Source: Geodermatophilus bullaregiensis (GTDB lineage Bacteria; Actinomycetota; Actinomycetes; Mycobacteriales; Geodermatophilaceae). Taken from it: 64,000 nt of DNA. The stretch spans positions 3,224,001-3,288,000 of the forward strand of contig NZ_JAFBCJ010000001.1 of NCBI RefSeq assembly GCF_016907675.1, read 5' to 3'. Position 1 is the stretch's first letter; each line of letters begins with the position of its first letter. The notes under the pieces are model-generated. The model saw only the letters and a program-made list of their open reading frames with translations. It was not told the origin of the DNA and ran no database searches. The position numbers and the translations under genes were made by a program. Positions 49,244 to 58,465 of this stretch are shown here, in pieces.

Positions 49244-51208
49244 ATGGTCCGAGCCGCGGACGGCGGGCGCCTCGTCGGGGACCGCTACCGGTTGCACGAG
49301 CAGCTGGACGCCGGTGTGACGGGCTCCGTCCGGCGCGGGGAGGACGTTGTCCTCGGACGGGACGTGCTCGTCCGGGACGTCACCTTCCCGGTCGAGGTGC
49401 CCGGCACCGACCCCGCCGTCCTCCGCGAGCAGACCGTGCGTGCGGCCCGCGCCCTCATCCACCTGGACCACCCCGGCGCCGTGCCCGTCCTCGACGTCGT
49501 CGACGACGGCGCGGCGACCCACGTCGTCCTCCGGGACGTGCCGGGCACCCGGCTCTCCGAGGTGGTCACGCGGGACGGGCCCCTGTCGCCGCAGCGGACG
49601 GCCCTGGTCGGCCTGGCCGTCCTCGGCGTCCTCCGCGCGGCCCACGGGATCGGCGTCCTGCACCGGGACGTCACGCCCGCCAACGTGCTCCTCAGTGCCC
49701 AGGGGGACGCCTCACCGGGCCGGGTCTTCCTCACCGACTTCGGCGTCACCGAGTCCGTCGGCGACGCCGCCCTCGCCGGGACGGGCCTGCTGATCGGCTC
49801 CCCGGGCTACACCGCCCCGGAGCTGGCGCTCGGGGAGTCACCGGGTCCCGCGTCGGACCTCTGGTCGCTGGGCGCCACGCTCTTCACCACGGTCGAGGGC
49901 CGCCCGCCGTACGAGGGCGGCGACGCCGCGGGGACGCTGGCCGCGGTCGTGTCGGGTGAGCAGGCGCCCTACGTCCGCTCCGGACCCCTGCAGCCGGTGC
50001 TGGAACGGCTGCTCGACCCCGACCCGGCCCGGCGCCCTCCACCGGAGGAGCTGGAGGTGGCGCTCGGCGAGGTCGCCGCGTCGTGGGCCGGTGCCGGGAC
50101 CGCACCGGTCGCCGCGGCTCCCCGTGGCGTCGTCCCCGACGTCGTCGTACGCCCCGCCGTGCTGCACGTCGGGATCCCCGGGCCGGTGGAGCGGCGGGCG
50201 GTCCCGCCCGCGGGTGCACACCGCCCCGCGCACGCCCACACCAGCCACCGTGCCCCCGTCCGCCGGCGCCGCCGGGCGGCGTGGCCGCTCGGGGTCGGAC
50301 TGCTGCTCGCCGGGCTGCTCGCCGTGGTCCTCACCCTCCTCTGGCCCGGCCGGGGACCGTCCCCGGACGTCGGCGCGGAGCGGCCCGCGGCGGCGGGGCA
50401 GGCGACCGCGACCGAGCCCCCGGCGGAGACCGGCGCCGCCCCCGTCACGGGTGGGACACCCCTCCTGCCCGCCCTGCCGGCCACCGCCGCGACGCCCGCG
50501 GAGCGACTGGGGCTGACCATCGCCGCCCTCGCCGAGGCGGCGGAGCAGACTCCTGACGCCGTGGGGCCGCGGGCCGGCGAGGTGCTCGCGGACCTCCGGC
50601 GGATCGAGTCCCTCGAGGGAGGGCCCCGGCGGTCGGCCGCGATCGCGGCGAACGCGGCCGCCGCCGAGGCGGTGCTCGCCGGTGAGCTCGACGCGGGCGT
50701 CGGCCAGCGGGTCCAGCAGGTGCTCGACGACGTCGTCCGGCCCGAGCGGCTGGTGGACCTGGTGGCGATGCTCGAGCAGGACCCGCTCGCCGTCGGGCCG
50801 GGGGGACCGGAGGTGTTCGAGCAGCTCTTCGCCCTCGACCACCGCGTGCCCGCCGACCAGACGGCCGCCCGTGCCGCCGACGTGCTGCAGGCGGTGACCG
50901 CCGGCACCGACCAGGGACGGCTCACCGAGGCCTTCGAGCGGGCGACCGTCCCGACCCTGCTGGAGCTGGCCGACCCGGCGCCGCACCGGGCGCTGGTCGA
51001 CCTGCTCGCCCGGGCCGAGGCGGACCCCGCCGCCGTCGGTCCCGCCGCGGAGGGCGTCCTGGCGGCGCTGCGGCGCATGCCGGCCCTGCCGGTCTTCGAC
51101 CTCGGCAACGAGGCCGCCGCGCTCCTGGAGCTCGTGCAGCGCGACGGTCAGGTGACGCCGGCCTTCCGGGACGACGCCGTCGCCGTCCTCGCCCCGCTGG
51201 TGCGGTGA
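49244..51208 (+). CDS. Serine/threonine kinase-like membrane protein, probable pseudokinase
   Basis: A 654-residue PknB-type protein: kinase domain (about 8-285), a basic juxtamembrane stretch, one TM helix (about 345-368) and a helical extracellular part. HRD in VLHRDVTPANVLL and DFG in LTDFGVTES are present. By hand alignment the beta-3 lysine of VAVK is Arg (VLVRDV), the glycine loop reads DAGVTG with its first Gly replaced, and the alpha-C glutamate position is Ala (RAARALIHLDHP). These changes suggest impaired ATP chemistry and a signalling or scaffold role. ATG 49244 follows a weak TACTGC hexamer by six bases. No substrate is evident from neighbours. Confidence 0.8.
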   Translation: MVRAADGGRLVGDRYRLHEQLDAGVTGSVRRGEDVVLGRDVLVRDVTFPVEVPGTDPAVLREQTVRAARALIHLDHPGAVPVLDVVDDGAATHVVLRDVPGTRLSEVVTRDGPLSPQRTALVGLAVLGVLRAAHGIGVLHRDVTPANVLLSAQGDASPGRVFLTDFGVTESVGDAALAGTGLLIGSPGYTAPELALGESPGPASDLWSLGATLFTTVEGRPPYEGGDAAGTLAAVVSGEQAPYVRSGPLQPVLERLLDPDPARRPPPEELEVALGEVAASWAGAGTAPVAAAPRGVVPDVVVRPAVLHVGIPGPVERRAVPPAGAHRPAHAHTSHRAPVRRRRRAAWPLGVGLLLAGLLAVVLTLLWPGRGPSPDVGAERPAAAGQATATEPPAETGAAPVTGGTPLLPALPATAATPAERLGLTIAALAEAAEQTPDAVGPRAGEVLADLRRIESLEGGPRRSAAIAANAAAAEAVLAGELDAGVGQRVQQVLDDVVRPERLVDLVAMLEQDPLAVGPGGPEVFEQLFALDHRVPADQTAARAADVLQAVTAGTDQGRLTEAFERATVPTLLELADPAPHRALVDLLARAEADPAAVGPAAEGVLAALRRMPALPVFDLGNEAAALLELVQRDGQVTPAFRDDAVAVLAPLVR

Positions 51209-51209
51209 G

Positions 51210-51641
51210 TCAGTCGAAGCTGCCGGACCCGCCGATCCGGTAGGGGAAGCGCTGCTCCACGCGCGCGGCCCGCGCCCGCTCGGCGCGCTCCTCGCGCAGG
51301 CGCGCGGCGGTGCCGGCCGGGTAGCCGGCCTTCGCCACCCGGTGCTCGGTCGTCTCCACCATGAACGCCACCGAGTACATGAGCCCCACGAGCAGGCCGC
51401 CCAGTGCCGCGGTCAGCCGGTAGGTGACCGCCACCGGCACCACGAGCAGGCACAGCGCCACCAGGGGCGAGAGCTGCACCACCGAGCGGGCCAGGTGCCG
51501 GCGCACCCACCCGGTGCGGGTGGTGTCGGAGAGCACCCACGCCGACAGCGCCCGGGGCAGGCGGCCGCCGAAGGCGTAGCGCAGCCACTGCCACGGCGTC
51601 GGGCGGGCGAGGGAGGGGGATGCCTCGTGCTTCGTGCGCAC
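51210..51641 (-). CDS. DUF5313 family membrane protein
   Basis: A 143-residue protein with PTPWQWLRYAFGGRLP near the N-terminus and two adjacent helices (about 58-100, SPLVALCLLVVPVAVTYRL and GGLLVGLMYSVAFMV). It ends in a charged tail with a YPAGTAARLREER segment. This is the DUF5313 pattern known from mycobacteria and relatives; the function is unknown. GTG 51641 is preceded on the minus strand by TACCGT (51653-51648) at six bases, again pointing to a leaderless transcript. Confidence 0.8.
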   Translation of the reverse strand: MRTKHEASPSLARPTPWQWLRYAFGGRLPRALSAWVLSDTTRTGWVRRHLARSVVQLSPLVALCLLVVPVAVTYRLTAALGGLLVGLMYSVAFMVETTEHRVAKAGYPAGTAARLREERAERARAARVEQRFPYRIGGSGSFD

Positions 51642-51759
51642 ACCCCGACGGTAGGCCGCCCGCGCCACCCGGGGGAGGGGTGCGCGGGCCGCGCGGAGGA
51701 CCGTTGTCCGCGCGGCGCGTGCGGGTGGACACTCCGGGCGCCGAGAGAGGGAGGGCCCC

Positions 51760-52191
51760 GTGCAGATCGCCCAGTTGCTGCGTCGCAAGGGTCCGGAGGT
51801 CGTCACCGTCGAGCCCGGGGCCAGCGTCCGCGCCGCGCTGTCCCTGCTCGCCGACCACGGGGTCGGCGCGCTCGTCGTCTCCGGCGCTGCGGGCGTCGTC
51901 GACGGGATCCTCTCCGAGCGGGACGTCGTCCGGGGGCTGCACGCCTCGGGGCCCGACGTGGTCGACGCGCCGGTGTCGGCGCTGATGACCGCCGAGGTCC
52001 GCACCTGCGTCCCGACGGCCTCGGTGCACGACCTGGCCCGGCTGATGACCGAGCACCGGGTCCGCCACGTGCCCGTCGTGGAGGACGGCCGGCTGCTCGG
52101 CATCGTCTCGATCGGCGACGTCGTCAAGGCCCGCCTCGACGAGCTCGAGGACGAGCGCGCCCACCTGGTCGACTACATCCAGACCGGGTGA
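51760..52191 (+). CDS. CBS-domain protein
   Basis: A 143-residue protein made of two CBS repeats (about 8-65 and 73-130), each with the ending DGILSERDVVRGL or LGIVSIGDVVKARL. Tandem CBS pairs bind adenosine nucleotides and regulate partners, but no fused enzyme is present. It resembles the small hypoxia-type CBS proteins of mycobacteria. GTG 51760 is fixed by GAGAGGGAGGG. Confidence 0.9.
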   Translation: MQIAQLLRRKGPEVVTVEPGASVRAALSLLADHGVGALVVSGAAGVVDGILSERDVVRGLHASGPDVVDAPVSALMTAEVRTCVPTASVHDLARLMTEHRVRHVPVVEDGRLLGIVSIGDVVKARLDELEDERAHLVDYIQTG

Positions 52192-52247
52192 GGCGCCGGT
52201 CCTGAGCGCGGCTCACGACCCCACCTGCCGGGGCGTACGGTCCGTCC

Positions 52248-53165
52248 GTGGACGAGCGGCGGCTGGGGACGGCGGCGGGGCTGTCGGCCTACGGGCTGTG
52301 GGGCGTCTTCCCGCTCTACTTCCCGCTGCTCGAGCCGGCCGGCGGGCTGGAGATCGTCGCCCACCGCGTCGTGTGGTCCCTGCTGTTCGTCGCCCTGCTC
52401 CTCACCGTGCTGCGCCGCTGGTCGCTGGTGCGGGCCGCCGTCACCGACCTCCGGACGATGCTCGTGCTGGCGGGGGCGTCGGTGCTCATCGCGGCCAACT
52501 GGCTGGTCTTCGTCTACGGCGTCAACTCCGGCCACGTCGTCGAGACCTCGCTCGGCTACTTCATCAACCCGCTGGTCAGCGTCCTCCTCGGCGTCGTCGT
52601 CTTCGCCGAGCGGCTGCGTCCCCTGCAGTGGACGGCGGTGGCGCTGGCCGCGGTCGCCGTCGGCGTCCTCACCGTCGACTACGGCCGGCCGCCGTGGATC
52701 GCCCTGACCCTGGCGGGCACCTTCGGCAGCTACGGCCTGCTCAAGAAGCTGGTCCGCGTCGAGGCGGCCCCCGGCCTGTTCGTGGAGACGGCGGTGGCGG
52801 TGGTGCCCGCGCTGGCCGTCCTCGGCGTGCTGCACGCCTCGGGCCAGGGGACGGCGGGCACCGCCGGCACCGGGCACCTGCTGCTGCTCCTGAGCTCCGG
52901 GATCGCCACGGCGGTGCCGCTGCTGCTGTTCGCGGCGGCCGCGCGGCGCATCCCGCTGTCCACGGTGGGCCTGCTGCAGTACCTCACGCCGCTGATGCAG
53001 CTGGCCATCGGCGTCTTCGTGTTCTCCGAGCCGATGCCCCCCGCGCGGCTGGCCGGCTTCGCCATCGTGTGGGCCGCGCTGGTCGTCCTCACCGTCGACA
53101 GCCTGCGCTCCGCCCGCGCGGCGGGGCGCCGTGCGGCCGCCGAGCGGGTGCCCGCCGCCGCGTGA
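52248..53165 (+). CDS. rarD: EamA-family transporter RarD
   Basis: A 305-residue drug/metabolite transporter with ten predicted helices in two EamA repeats. RarD markers are GLSAYGLWGVFPLYF, EIVAHRVVWSL, AANWLVFVYGVNSGHVVETSLGYFINPL and LLQYLTPLMQLAIGVFVF. The substrate is unknown. TACGGT (52236-52241) ends six bases before GTG 52248, so a leaderless mRNA is likely. Confidence 0.92.
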   Translation: MDERRLGTAAGLSAYGLWGVFPLYFPLLEPAGGLEIVAHRVVWSLLFVALLLTVLRRWSLVRAAVTDLRTMLVLAGASVLIAANWLVFVYGVNSGHVVETSLGYFINPLVSVLLGVVVFAERLRPLQWTAVALAAVAVGVLTVDYGRPPWIALTLAGTFGSYGLLKKLVRVEAAPGLFVETAVAVVPALAVLGVLHASGQGTAGTAGTGHLLLLLSSGIATAVPLLLFAAAARRIPLSTVGLLQYLTPLMQLAIGVFVFSEPMPPARLAGFAIVWAALVVLTVDSLRSARAAGRRAAAERVPAAA

Positions 53166-53280
53166 GCGGGCCCGTGATCACGGATCGGGCGACCCGTGCA
53201 CGGCGCGCCGCCGAGTGTCGGTACCCGGGCCTACCGTGGTCGGTGACGGCTTCCCCCCGATCGAACGGACGTCCCCGACC

Positions 53281-53613
53281 ATGAGCCCCGACCCCACCCC
53301 CGCGGCCTCCCCGCCGGAGGGCACGGCGTCGAGCGAGGCCCCTGCACAGCCCGTGGGCCTGACCCGGCGCGAGCACGAGATGCTGGCCTTCGAGCGGCAG
53401 TGGTGGCGCCACGCCGGTGCGAAGGAGACGGCGATCCGCGAGCAGTTCGGCGTCCCCCCGACGCGGTACTACCAGGTACTGAACGCCCTGGTCGACCGGC
53501 CTGCCGCCCTGGCCGCCGACCCCCTCCTGGTCCGCCGGTTGCGGCGGCTGCGCAGCGCCCGGCGACAGCGGCGTTCGCCTCACATCCTGGGCAAGGGCTC
53601 CTCCGCCATCTAG
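53281..53613 (+). CDS. DUF3263 small helix-turn-helix-like protein
   Basis: A 110-residue protein. After a Pro/Ser-rich N-terminus, the DUF3263 core reads LTRREHEMLAFERQWWRHAG and FGVPPTRYYQVLN, like a helix-turn-helix with a basic C-terminal tail. Function is unknown. In mycobacteria a DUF3263 gene directly precedes the LytR_C protein VirR (Rv0430-Rv0431, from memory), and the same pair is seen here. A TACCGT hexamer (53232-53237) suggests a short leader. Its TAG stop is part of the next gene's -10 element. Confidence 0.85.
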   Translation: MSPDPTPAASPPEGTASSEAPAQPVGLTRREHEMLAFERQWWRHAGAKETAIREQFGVPPTRYYQVLNALVDRPAALAADPLLVRRLRRLRSARRQRRSPHILGKGSSAI

Positions 53614-53616
53614 ATT
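53611..53616 (+). promoter_or_regulatory. -10 element (TAGATT) overlapping the DUF3263 stop codon
   Basis: TAGATT begins with the TAG stop of DUF3263 and ends eight bases before GTG 53625. It should give a leaderless transcript for the VirR-like gene. Confidence 0.5.
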
Positions 53617-53624
53617 TGGTCACC

Positions 53625-55424
53625 GTGGGCAGGCATGCGGCGTCGTTTGGTGACCAACCGGACCGGCCGGCCGCCCCGGCGGCCGGTGGCCGACGCCGTA
53701 CCGACGCCCCGCCGTCGGCGCCTCCGCAGGCCTCCCCGGAGCCCGTCGCTGCGCCGTCCGGCGCCATCCCGCCCGGTGCCGCGCCGGTGCCACCCGACCT
53801 CAGCGACCACGCCACCACCCCCGGCCGCAGCCGCGCCGACCGCCGGCGCGACGCCCTGCTGGGCGGTGACGGCGACCGGCGCCGCCCGCTCACCGGCCGT
53901 CCGGCCGCGCCACCGGCCGCCGGGCGCCCGCCCGCGCCACCGGCACCGGCGCGCCCGGCCGCACCGCCGGTGGCCGCGCCCCCGGTGCCCGAGCGCCCCG
54001 CCGGGCCCGAGGTGCCCGCCGCCTGGTCACGCCCGGCGCGCGCCGGGACCCGGCCGTCCCGCGCTCCCGAGCCCGAGGCCCCGGCCGCCCGGTCCCGACC
54101 GGCCGGACCCGCACCGCTGACCCGGCCGCGGCTGCCGGTCCCGCCCGCCGGGGCGGTGCGCCCTGCCCCCGAGCCGCCGGCCCGCCCCGCCGCGCCCGGG
54201 ACCACGATGGCGCCCTTCCAGGCGGTGCCGAGCCCTCAGCTCGACGCACCCGGACCCGCGGCGCCGCCCCTCGACCCCTGGGACCAGCCCGCCCGGCCCG
54301 CCGCGCGCGGCCGTGCGGCGACCGCCGCGCCGGCCCGTCCCGCGTCCGTGGAGCCAGCCCGCCCCGCGCCCGAGGAGGACCGCGGGTCCGCCGGGAACGG
54401 CCGCGCCCCCGCCGCACCGCCGTCCGCCGCCCCGCCGTCCGCCACCCCGCCCTCCGCCACCCCGCCCTCCGGCGGCGGCTCCTCGGCCTACCGCGACTGG
54501 ACCCGCCCGTCCGGCCCCGGTGCCACCCCGGCCGCGGCCCCGGCCACCGAGGCGATCCCCGACCGCGAGTCCGCCCGTGCCCGGGCGGCCGCGCCGCTCA
54601 CCGAGGCCATCCCCGACCGCGAGGTCGCGCGGGACCGCGCCGCCGCCCCGGCGCCCGCGCCGCTCACCGAGGCCATCCCCGACCGCGGGGTCGCCGACCG
54701 GCGCCGCGCGACCCGCGACCGCCGCGACGAGCCCGTCGCCGGCCCGCCGACCGGTCCCTCCACCGGCCCGTCCACCGGCGTGGTGGGCAGCCGCGCGGCG
54801 TCCCGGGCCGAGCGGCAGGCGATGGAGGTCGAGCGCCGCAAGGCCGCGCGCCGGGCCGGGGTCTCCCCGTCGGCGCTGCGCGGGGACGACGACGAGGAGG
54901 ACCGCCCGCGCCGGCGGCGGCCCGTCCTCGCCCTGCTCGCCGTCGTCGTGGTCGCGCTCGTGGTCCTCGGCGTCTACAGCTTCACCTCCCCGGCGGCGCA
55001 GGAGACCGGGGCCACCGAACCCGCGCCGGCCACCGCGCCGGCGACCGTGGCACCTCCCTCCGGCCCGCTGCCCCCGCTGTCGGTCGACCCGCTGCCGCCG
55101 GTCGAGCAGGCGCCCACGACGCCGGTGCGGGTGCCGGTGACCGTGCTCAACGCCACCGACGTCGGCGGGCTGGCCGGCGACGTCTCCGGCGCCTTCGTCG
55201 CCGAGGGGTGGACCGCGGCCGGTGTCGGTGAGTACCAGGGCAGCGAGATCGCGACGACCACCGTCTTCTTCACCTCGGGCGACGAGACGCAGCGCCAGTC
55301 GGCCCTGCAGCTGATGGAGCTCTTCCCCGGCGTCACCGTCGGGCCCACCGTGCGCTTCTTCGAGGTCCCCGGCGTGGCCGACCCGGGTCTGGTCGTCGTC
55401 GTCACGGGCGAGTGGCGGCCCTGA
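53625..55424 (+). CDS. VirR-like protein with C-terminal LytR_C domain
   Basis: A 599-residue protein. The first 420 residues are Pro/Ala/Arg-rich and probably disordered, including PSATPPSATPPS and three spaced copies of TEAIPDR. A basic segment leads to one TM helix (about 430-450, PVLALLAVVVVALVVLGVYSF). The extracellular end (about 500-599) is a LytR_C domain (PVRVPVTVLNATDVGGLAGDVS...). LytR_C proteins interact with cell-wall assembly, and VirR in M. tuberculosis affects vesicle release. The long N-terminus is much longer than in VirR. GTG 53625 gives VGRHAASFGDQPD. Confidence 0.8.
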   Translation: MGRHAASFGDQPDRPAAPAAGGRRRTDAPPSAPPQASPEPVAAPSGAIPPGAAPVPPDLSDHATTPGRSRADRRRDALLGGDGDRRRPLTGRPAAPPAAGRPPAPPAPARPAAPPVAAPPVPERPAGPEVPAAWSRPARAGTRPSRAPEPEAPAARSRPAGPAPLTRPRLPVPPAGAVRPAPEPPARPAAPGTTMAPFQAVPSPQLDAPGPAAPPLDPWDQPARPAARGRAATAAPARPASVEPARPAPEEDRGSAGNGRAPAAPPSAAPPSATPPSATPPSGGGSSAYRDWTRPSGPGATPAAAPATEAIPDRESARARAAAPLTEAIPDREVARDRAAAPAPAPLTEAIPDRGVADRRRATRDRRDEPVAGPPTGPSTGPSTGVVGSRAASRAERQAMEVERRKAARRAGVSPSALRGDDDEEDRPRRRRPVLALLAVVVVALVVLGVYSFTSPAAQETGATEPAPATAPATVAPPSGPLPPLSVDPLPPVEQAPTTPVRVPVTVLNATDVGGLAGDVSGAFVAEGWTAAGVGEYQGSEIATTTVFFTSGDETQRQSALQLMELFPGVTVGPTVRFFEVPGVADPGLVVVVTGEWRP

Positions 55425-58400
55425 CCCGAGCCCGCTCCGCACGCCGCGGTCCCCTGCGGAACACCCGTGCGACGCCGTCCGTTGGCCGCAGCGTGCGCCC
55501 CGTCCGCGGGCCCGTGCGTCCCCGCCCGCGCTCCGGCGCCCGCGCGGCCCTCGGCGCCCTCACCAGCCTGCTGCTCGCCGGCACGGTCCTCGTCTCGCTG
55601 CCCGCCACGGCGGCCGCCGCCGAGGACGTGTCCACGGAGGAGGCGCGGGTGCCGTCGGGCTCCGGTGCCGACGCCGTCGAGCTCGACACCACCCTCCACC
55701 TGCCGGCGTCGGCCTCTGCGGACTCGCCCGCCCCGGCCGTCGTCTTGGCGCACGGCTTCGGCGGCAGCAAGCAGTCGGTGGCCGACGACGCCCGTGACCT
55801 GGCCGGCCGCGGCTACGTCGTCCTGACCTACTCCGCCCGCGGCTTCGGTGCGAGCACCGGGCAGATCGGCCTCGACGACCCCCGCTACGAGGTCGCCGAC
55901 CTCTCCACGCTGCTCGACCTGCTGGCCGAGCGCGACGACGTCCTGCTCGACGGCGACGGCGACCCGCGGGTGGGTGTCGCCGGCGCCTCCTACGGCGGGG
56001 CGCTGTCCCTGCTCGGGGCCGCCTACGACGACCGGGTGGACGCCATCGCGCCGCAGATCACCTGGCACTCGCTGACCGCTGCGCTGTTCCCCTCGCAGAC
56101 CGGCACCACCGACGCCGCCACGGTCGCGGCCACGCCGCAGGACGCCGACGCCGGCGTCTACAAGCGGCTGTGGGCCGGGCTGTTCTTCGGTGTGGGTGCC
56201 GTGCCGACCGGCGGCGGCCTGCTCGACGCGCTCGGCGGAGGGGGCGCCGGCGAGGCCGAGGACGGCGAGGACGGCGGCGACACCGGCGGCGACGGGGCGG
56301 CCGCCTCCGGCGGGACCGGTCAGGGCGTCCCGTCCTTCGACCCCTCCTCGATCGACACCTCCGCCCTCGACCCCGCGGCGGTCGAGCAGGCGCTCACCTG
56401 CGGCCGCTTCCGCGCCGACATCTGCGCCGCCTACCAGGGCGCCGCGGCCACCGGCACCCTGACGCCGGAGGTCGCCGCCGTCCTCGACCGCAGCAGCCCG
56501 GCCGCGGTGCTCGACCGGATCACCGCGCCGACCCTGCTCGTGCAGGGCACCGAGGACTCGCTGTTCGGCCTCGGCCAGGCCGACGCCAACGCCCGGGGGA
56601 TCGCCGCCAACGGCACCCCGGTCAAGGTCGTCTGGTACGCCGGCGGCCACGACTCGCAGGCCTCGGAGCGCGAGACCGCCGACCTGCGCGAGCTGGTCGC
56701 CGGCTGGTTCGACTGGCACCTGCGCGACGAGGACGACCCCGCCCGCGGCGAGGACCCCGGCACCGGCTTCCGGTTCCCGGCCCCGACCGGCCTGGGCAGC
56801 GGCCTGGGCTCGGTCCAGGGCGGCTCGCAGAGCGTCGTCGCCGGCGCGTACCCGGGCCTGGACGGCGGCGAGCCGGCCGAGCGGACCGACCTCGCCCTCG
56901 ACGGGCCGACGCAGCCGGTGGTCACCCCCGCCGGCGGCACCCCCGCCGCGATCACCACCGTCCCGGGGCTCGGGTCGCTGGCCTCGGCGCTCGGCGGCAC
57001 CGCGGTGGAGATCCCCGGCCAGTTCGCCGCCTTCTCCACCGAGCCGCTCGCCGACGCCGTCGAGGTGGTCGGCGCGCCGACGGTCGACCTCGCCGTCGCC
57101 TCGCCCAGCGGCAGCGCGACCCTGTTCGCCAAGCTCTACGACGTCGGCCCCGACGGCGCGCAGACGCTGCCCGGCGGCGTGGTCGCCCCCCTCGCGCTCC
57201 GCGGGCTGTCGCCCGACCCGACGGCGCCGACCGAGGTCACCGTCACGCTGCCGGGCATCGTGCACCGCTTCGAGGCCGGCCACACCATGCGCGTCGTCGT
57301 CTCCTCGACCGACCAGGCCTTCGCGCTGCCGGCCGAGGCGACCGTCTACTCCGTCGCCCTCGCCGGGGCGGGCAACGGCGGCAGCACGCTCGCCGCCCCC
57401 GCCGTGCAGGGCCAGGCGCAGGCCGAGGGCGGCACCTCGCGGTGGTGGTGGCTGCTGGCCGCCGTCGTCGCGCTGGGGCTCCTCGGCCTGCTGGCCGGGT
57501 CCCTGTGGGGCCGCCGCCGGCGTCGGGTGACCAGCGCGGTCGAGCCCGACGGCGAGGACGTGCCGCTGCGCTTCGAGGGCGTGACCAAGGCCTACAAGGA
57601 CGGCTTCGTCGCCGTCCGCGACCTGTCCTTCGAGGTCCGCCGCGGTCAGGTGCTCGGCCTGCTCGGCCCCAACGGCGCGGGCAAGACGACGTCGCTGCGG
57701 ATGCTCATGGGGCTCATCCGCCCGAACGAGGGCCGGATCAGCGTCTTCGGCCACGCCGCCGGCCCGGGCGCCCCGGTGCTCTCGCGCCTGGGCTCCTTCG
57801 TCGAGGGCACCGGCCTGATGCCGCACCTGTCCGGCCGCGACAACCTCACGCTCTACTGGGCCGCCACCGGCCGGCCGGCCGCGGACGCGCACATGGAGGA
57901 GGCCATCGAGGTCGCCGGCCTGGGCGCGGCCATCGACCGCCCGGTGCGCCGCTACAGCCAGGGCATGCGCCAGCGGGTGGCCATCGCGCAGGCGATGCTC
58001 GGCCTGCCCGACCTGCTGGTGCTCGACGAGCCGACCAACGGCCTGGACCCGCCGCAGATCCACGCCATGCGCGCGGTGCTGCGCTCCTACGCCGCGACCG
58101 GCCGCACGGTCATCGTCTCCAGCCACCTGCTCAGCGAGATCGAGCAGACCTGCACCCACGTGGTGGTCATGGCCAAGGGGCAGAAGATCGCGCAGGGGAC
58201 GGTCGAGGAGATCGTCGGCACCGGCGGCGCGGTGCTCGTGGGCCTGGCCGACGACGCCGAGGCCGACCGCGCGGCCGCCGTCCTGTCCGGGCTGCCCGGC
58301 GTCACCGTGGAGCACACCGACGAGGGCCTGGTCGCCGACCTGGGCCCGCAGACCTCGCGCGCGGCCGCGCTGCAGGCCCTCGTGGCCGCCGACGTCGCCG

Positions 58401-58465
58401 TCGACCAGTTCACGCCGCGGCGCCGGCTGGAGGACGCGTTCCTGGCCCTGGTGGGGGAGAACTGA
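55412..58465 (+). CDS. Fusion of secreted serine hydrolase (S15-like) and ABC transporter ATPase
   Basis: A 1017-residue two-function protein. A signal or TM helix (about 50-70) precedes an extracellular alpha/beta hydrolase like X-Pro dipeptidyl peptidases: nucleophile in GASYGGALSL (about 190), Asp in QGTEDSLFGL and His in YAGGHDSQ, then a beta-rich S15 C-terminal domain. A TM helix (about 675-700, WWWLLAAVVALGLLGLLAGSLWG) is followed by a cytoplasmic ABC ATPase (about 715-1010) with Walker A GPNGAGKTT, signature YSQGMRQR and Walker B LLVLDEP. It overlaps the VirR-like gene by 13 bp and the permease by one base. The substrate is unknown. Confidence 0.88.
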   Translation: MAALTRARSARRGPLRNTRATPSVGRSVRPVRGPVRPRPRSGARAALGALTSLLLAGTVLVSLPATAAAAEDVSTEEARVPSGSGADAVELDTTLHLPASASADSPAPAVVLAHGFGGSKQSVADDARDLAGRGYVVLTYSARGFGASTGQIGLDDPRYEVADLSTLLDLLAERDDVLLDGDGDPRVGVAGASYGGALSLLGAAYDDRVDAIAPQITWHSLTAALFPSQTGTTDAATVAATPQDADAGVYKRLWAGLFFGVGAVPTGGGLLDALGGGGAGEAEDGEDGGDTGGDGAAASGGTGQGVPSFDPSSIDTSALDPAAVEQALTCGRFRADICAAYQGAAATGTLTPEVAAVLDRSSPAAVLDRITAPTLLVQGTEDSLFGLGQADANARGIAANGTPVKVVWYAGGHDSQASERETADLRELVAGWFDWHLRDEDDPARGEDPGTGFRFPAPTGLGSGLGSVQGGSQSVVAGAYPGLDGGEPAERTDLALDGPTQPVVTPAGGTPAAITTVPGLGSLASALGGTAVEIPGQFAAFSTEPLADAVEVVGAPTVDLAVASPSGSATLFAKLYDVGPDGAQTLPGGVVAPLALRGLSPDPTAPTEVTVTLPGIVHRFEAGHTMRVVVSSTDQAFALPAEATVYSVALAGAGNGGSTLAAPAVQGQAQAEGGTSRWWWLLAAVVALGLLGLLAGSLWGRRRRRVTSAVEPDGEDVPLRFEGVTKAYKDGFVAVRDLSFEVRRGQVLGLLGPNGAGKTTSLRMLMGLIRPNEGRISVFGHAAGPGAPVLSRLGSFVEGTGLMPHLSGRDNLTLYWAATGRPAADAHMEEAIEVAGLGAAIDRPVRRYSQGMRQRVAIAQAMLGLPDLLVLDEPTNGLDPPQIHAMRAVLRSYAATGRTVIVSSHLLSEIEQTCTHVVVMAKGQKIAQGTVEEIVGTGGAVLVGLADDAEADRAAAVLSGLPGVTVEHTDEGLVADLGPQTSRAAALQALVAADVAVDQFTPRRRLEDAFLALVGEN

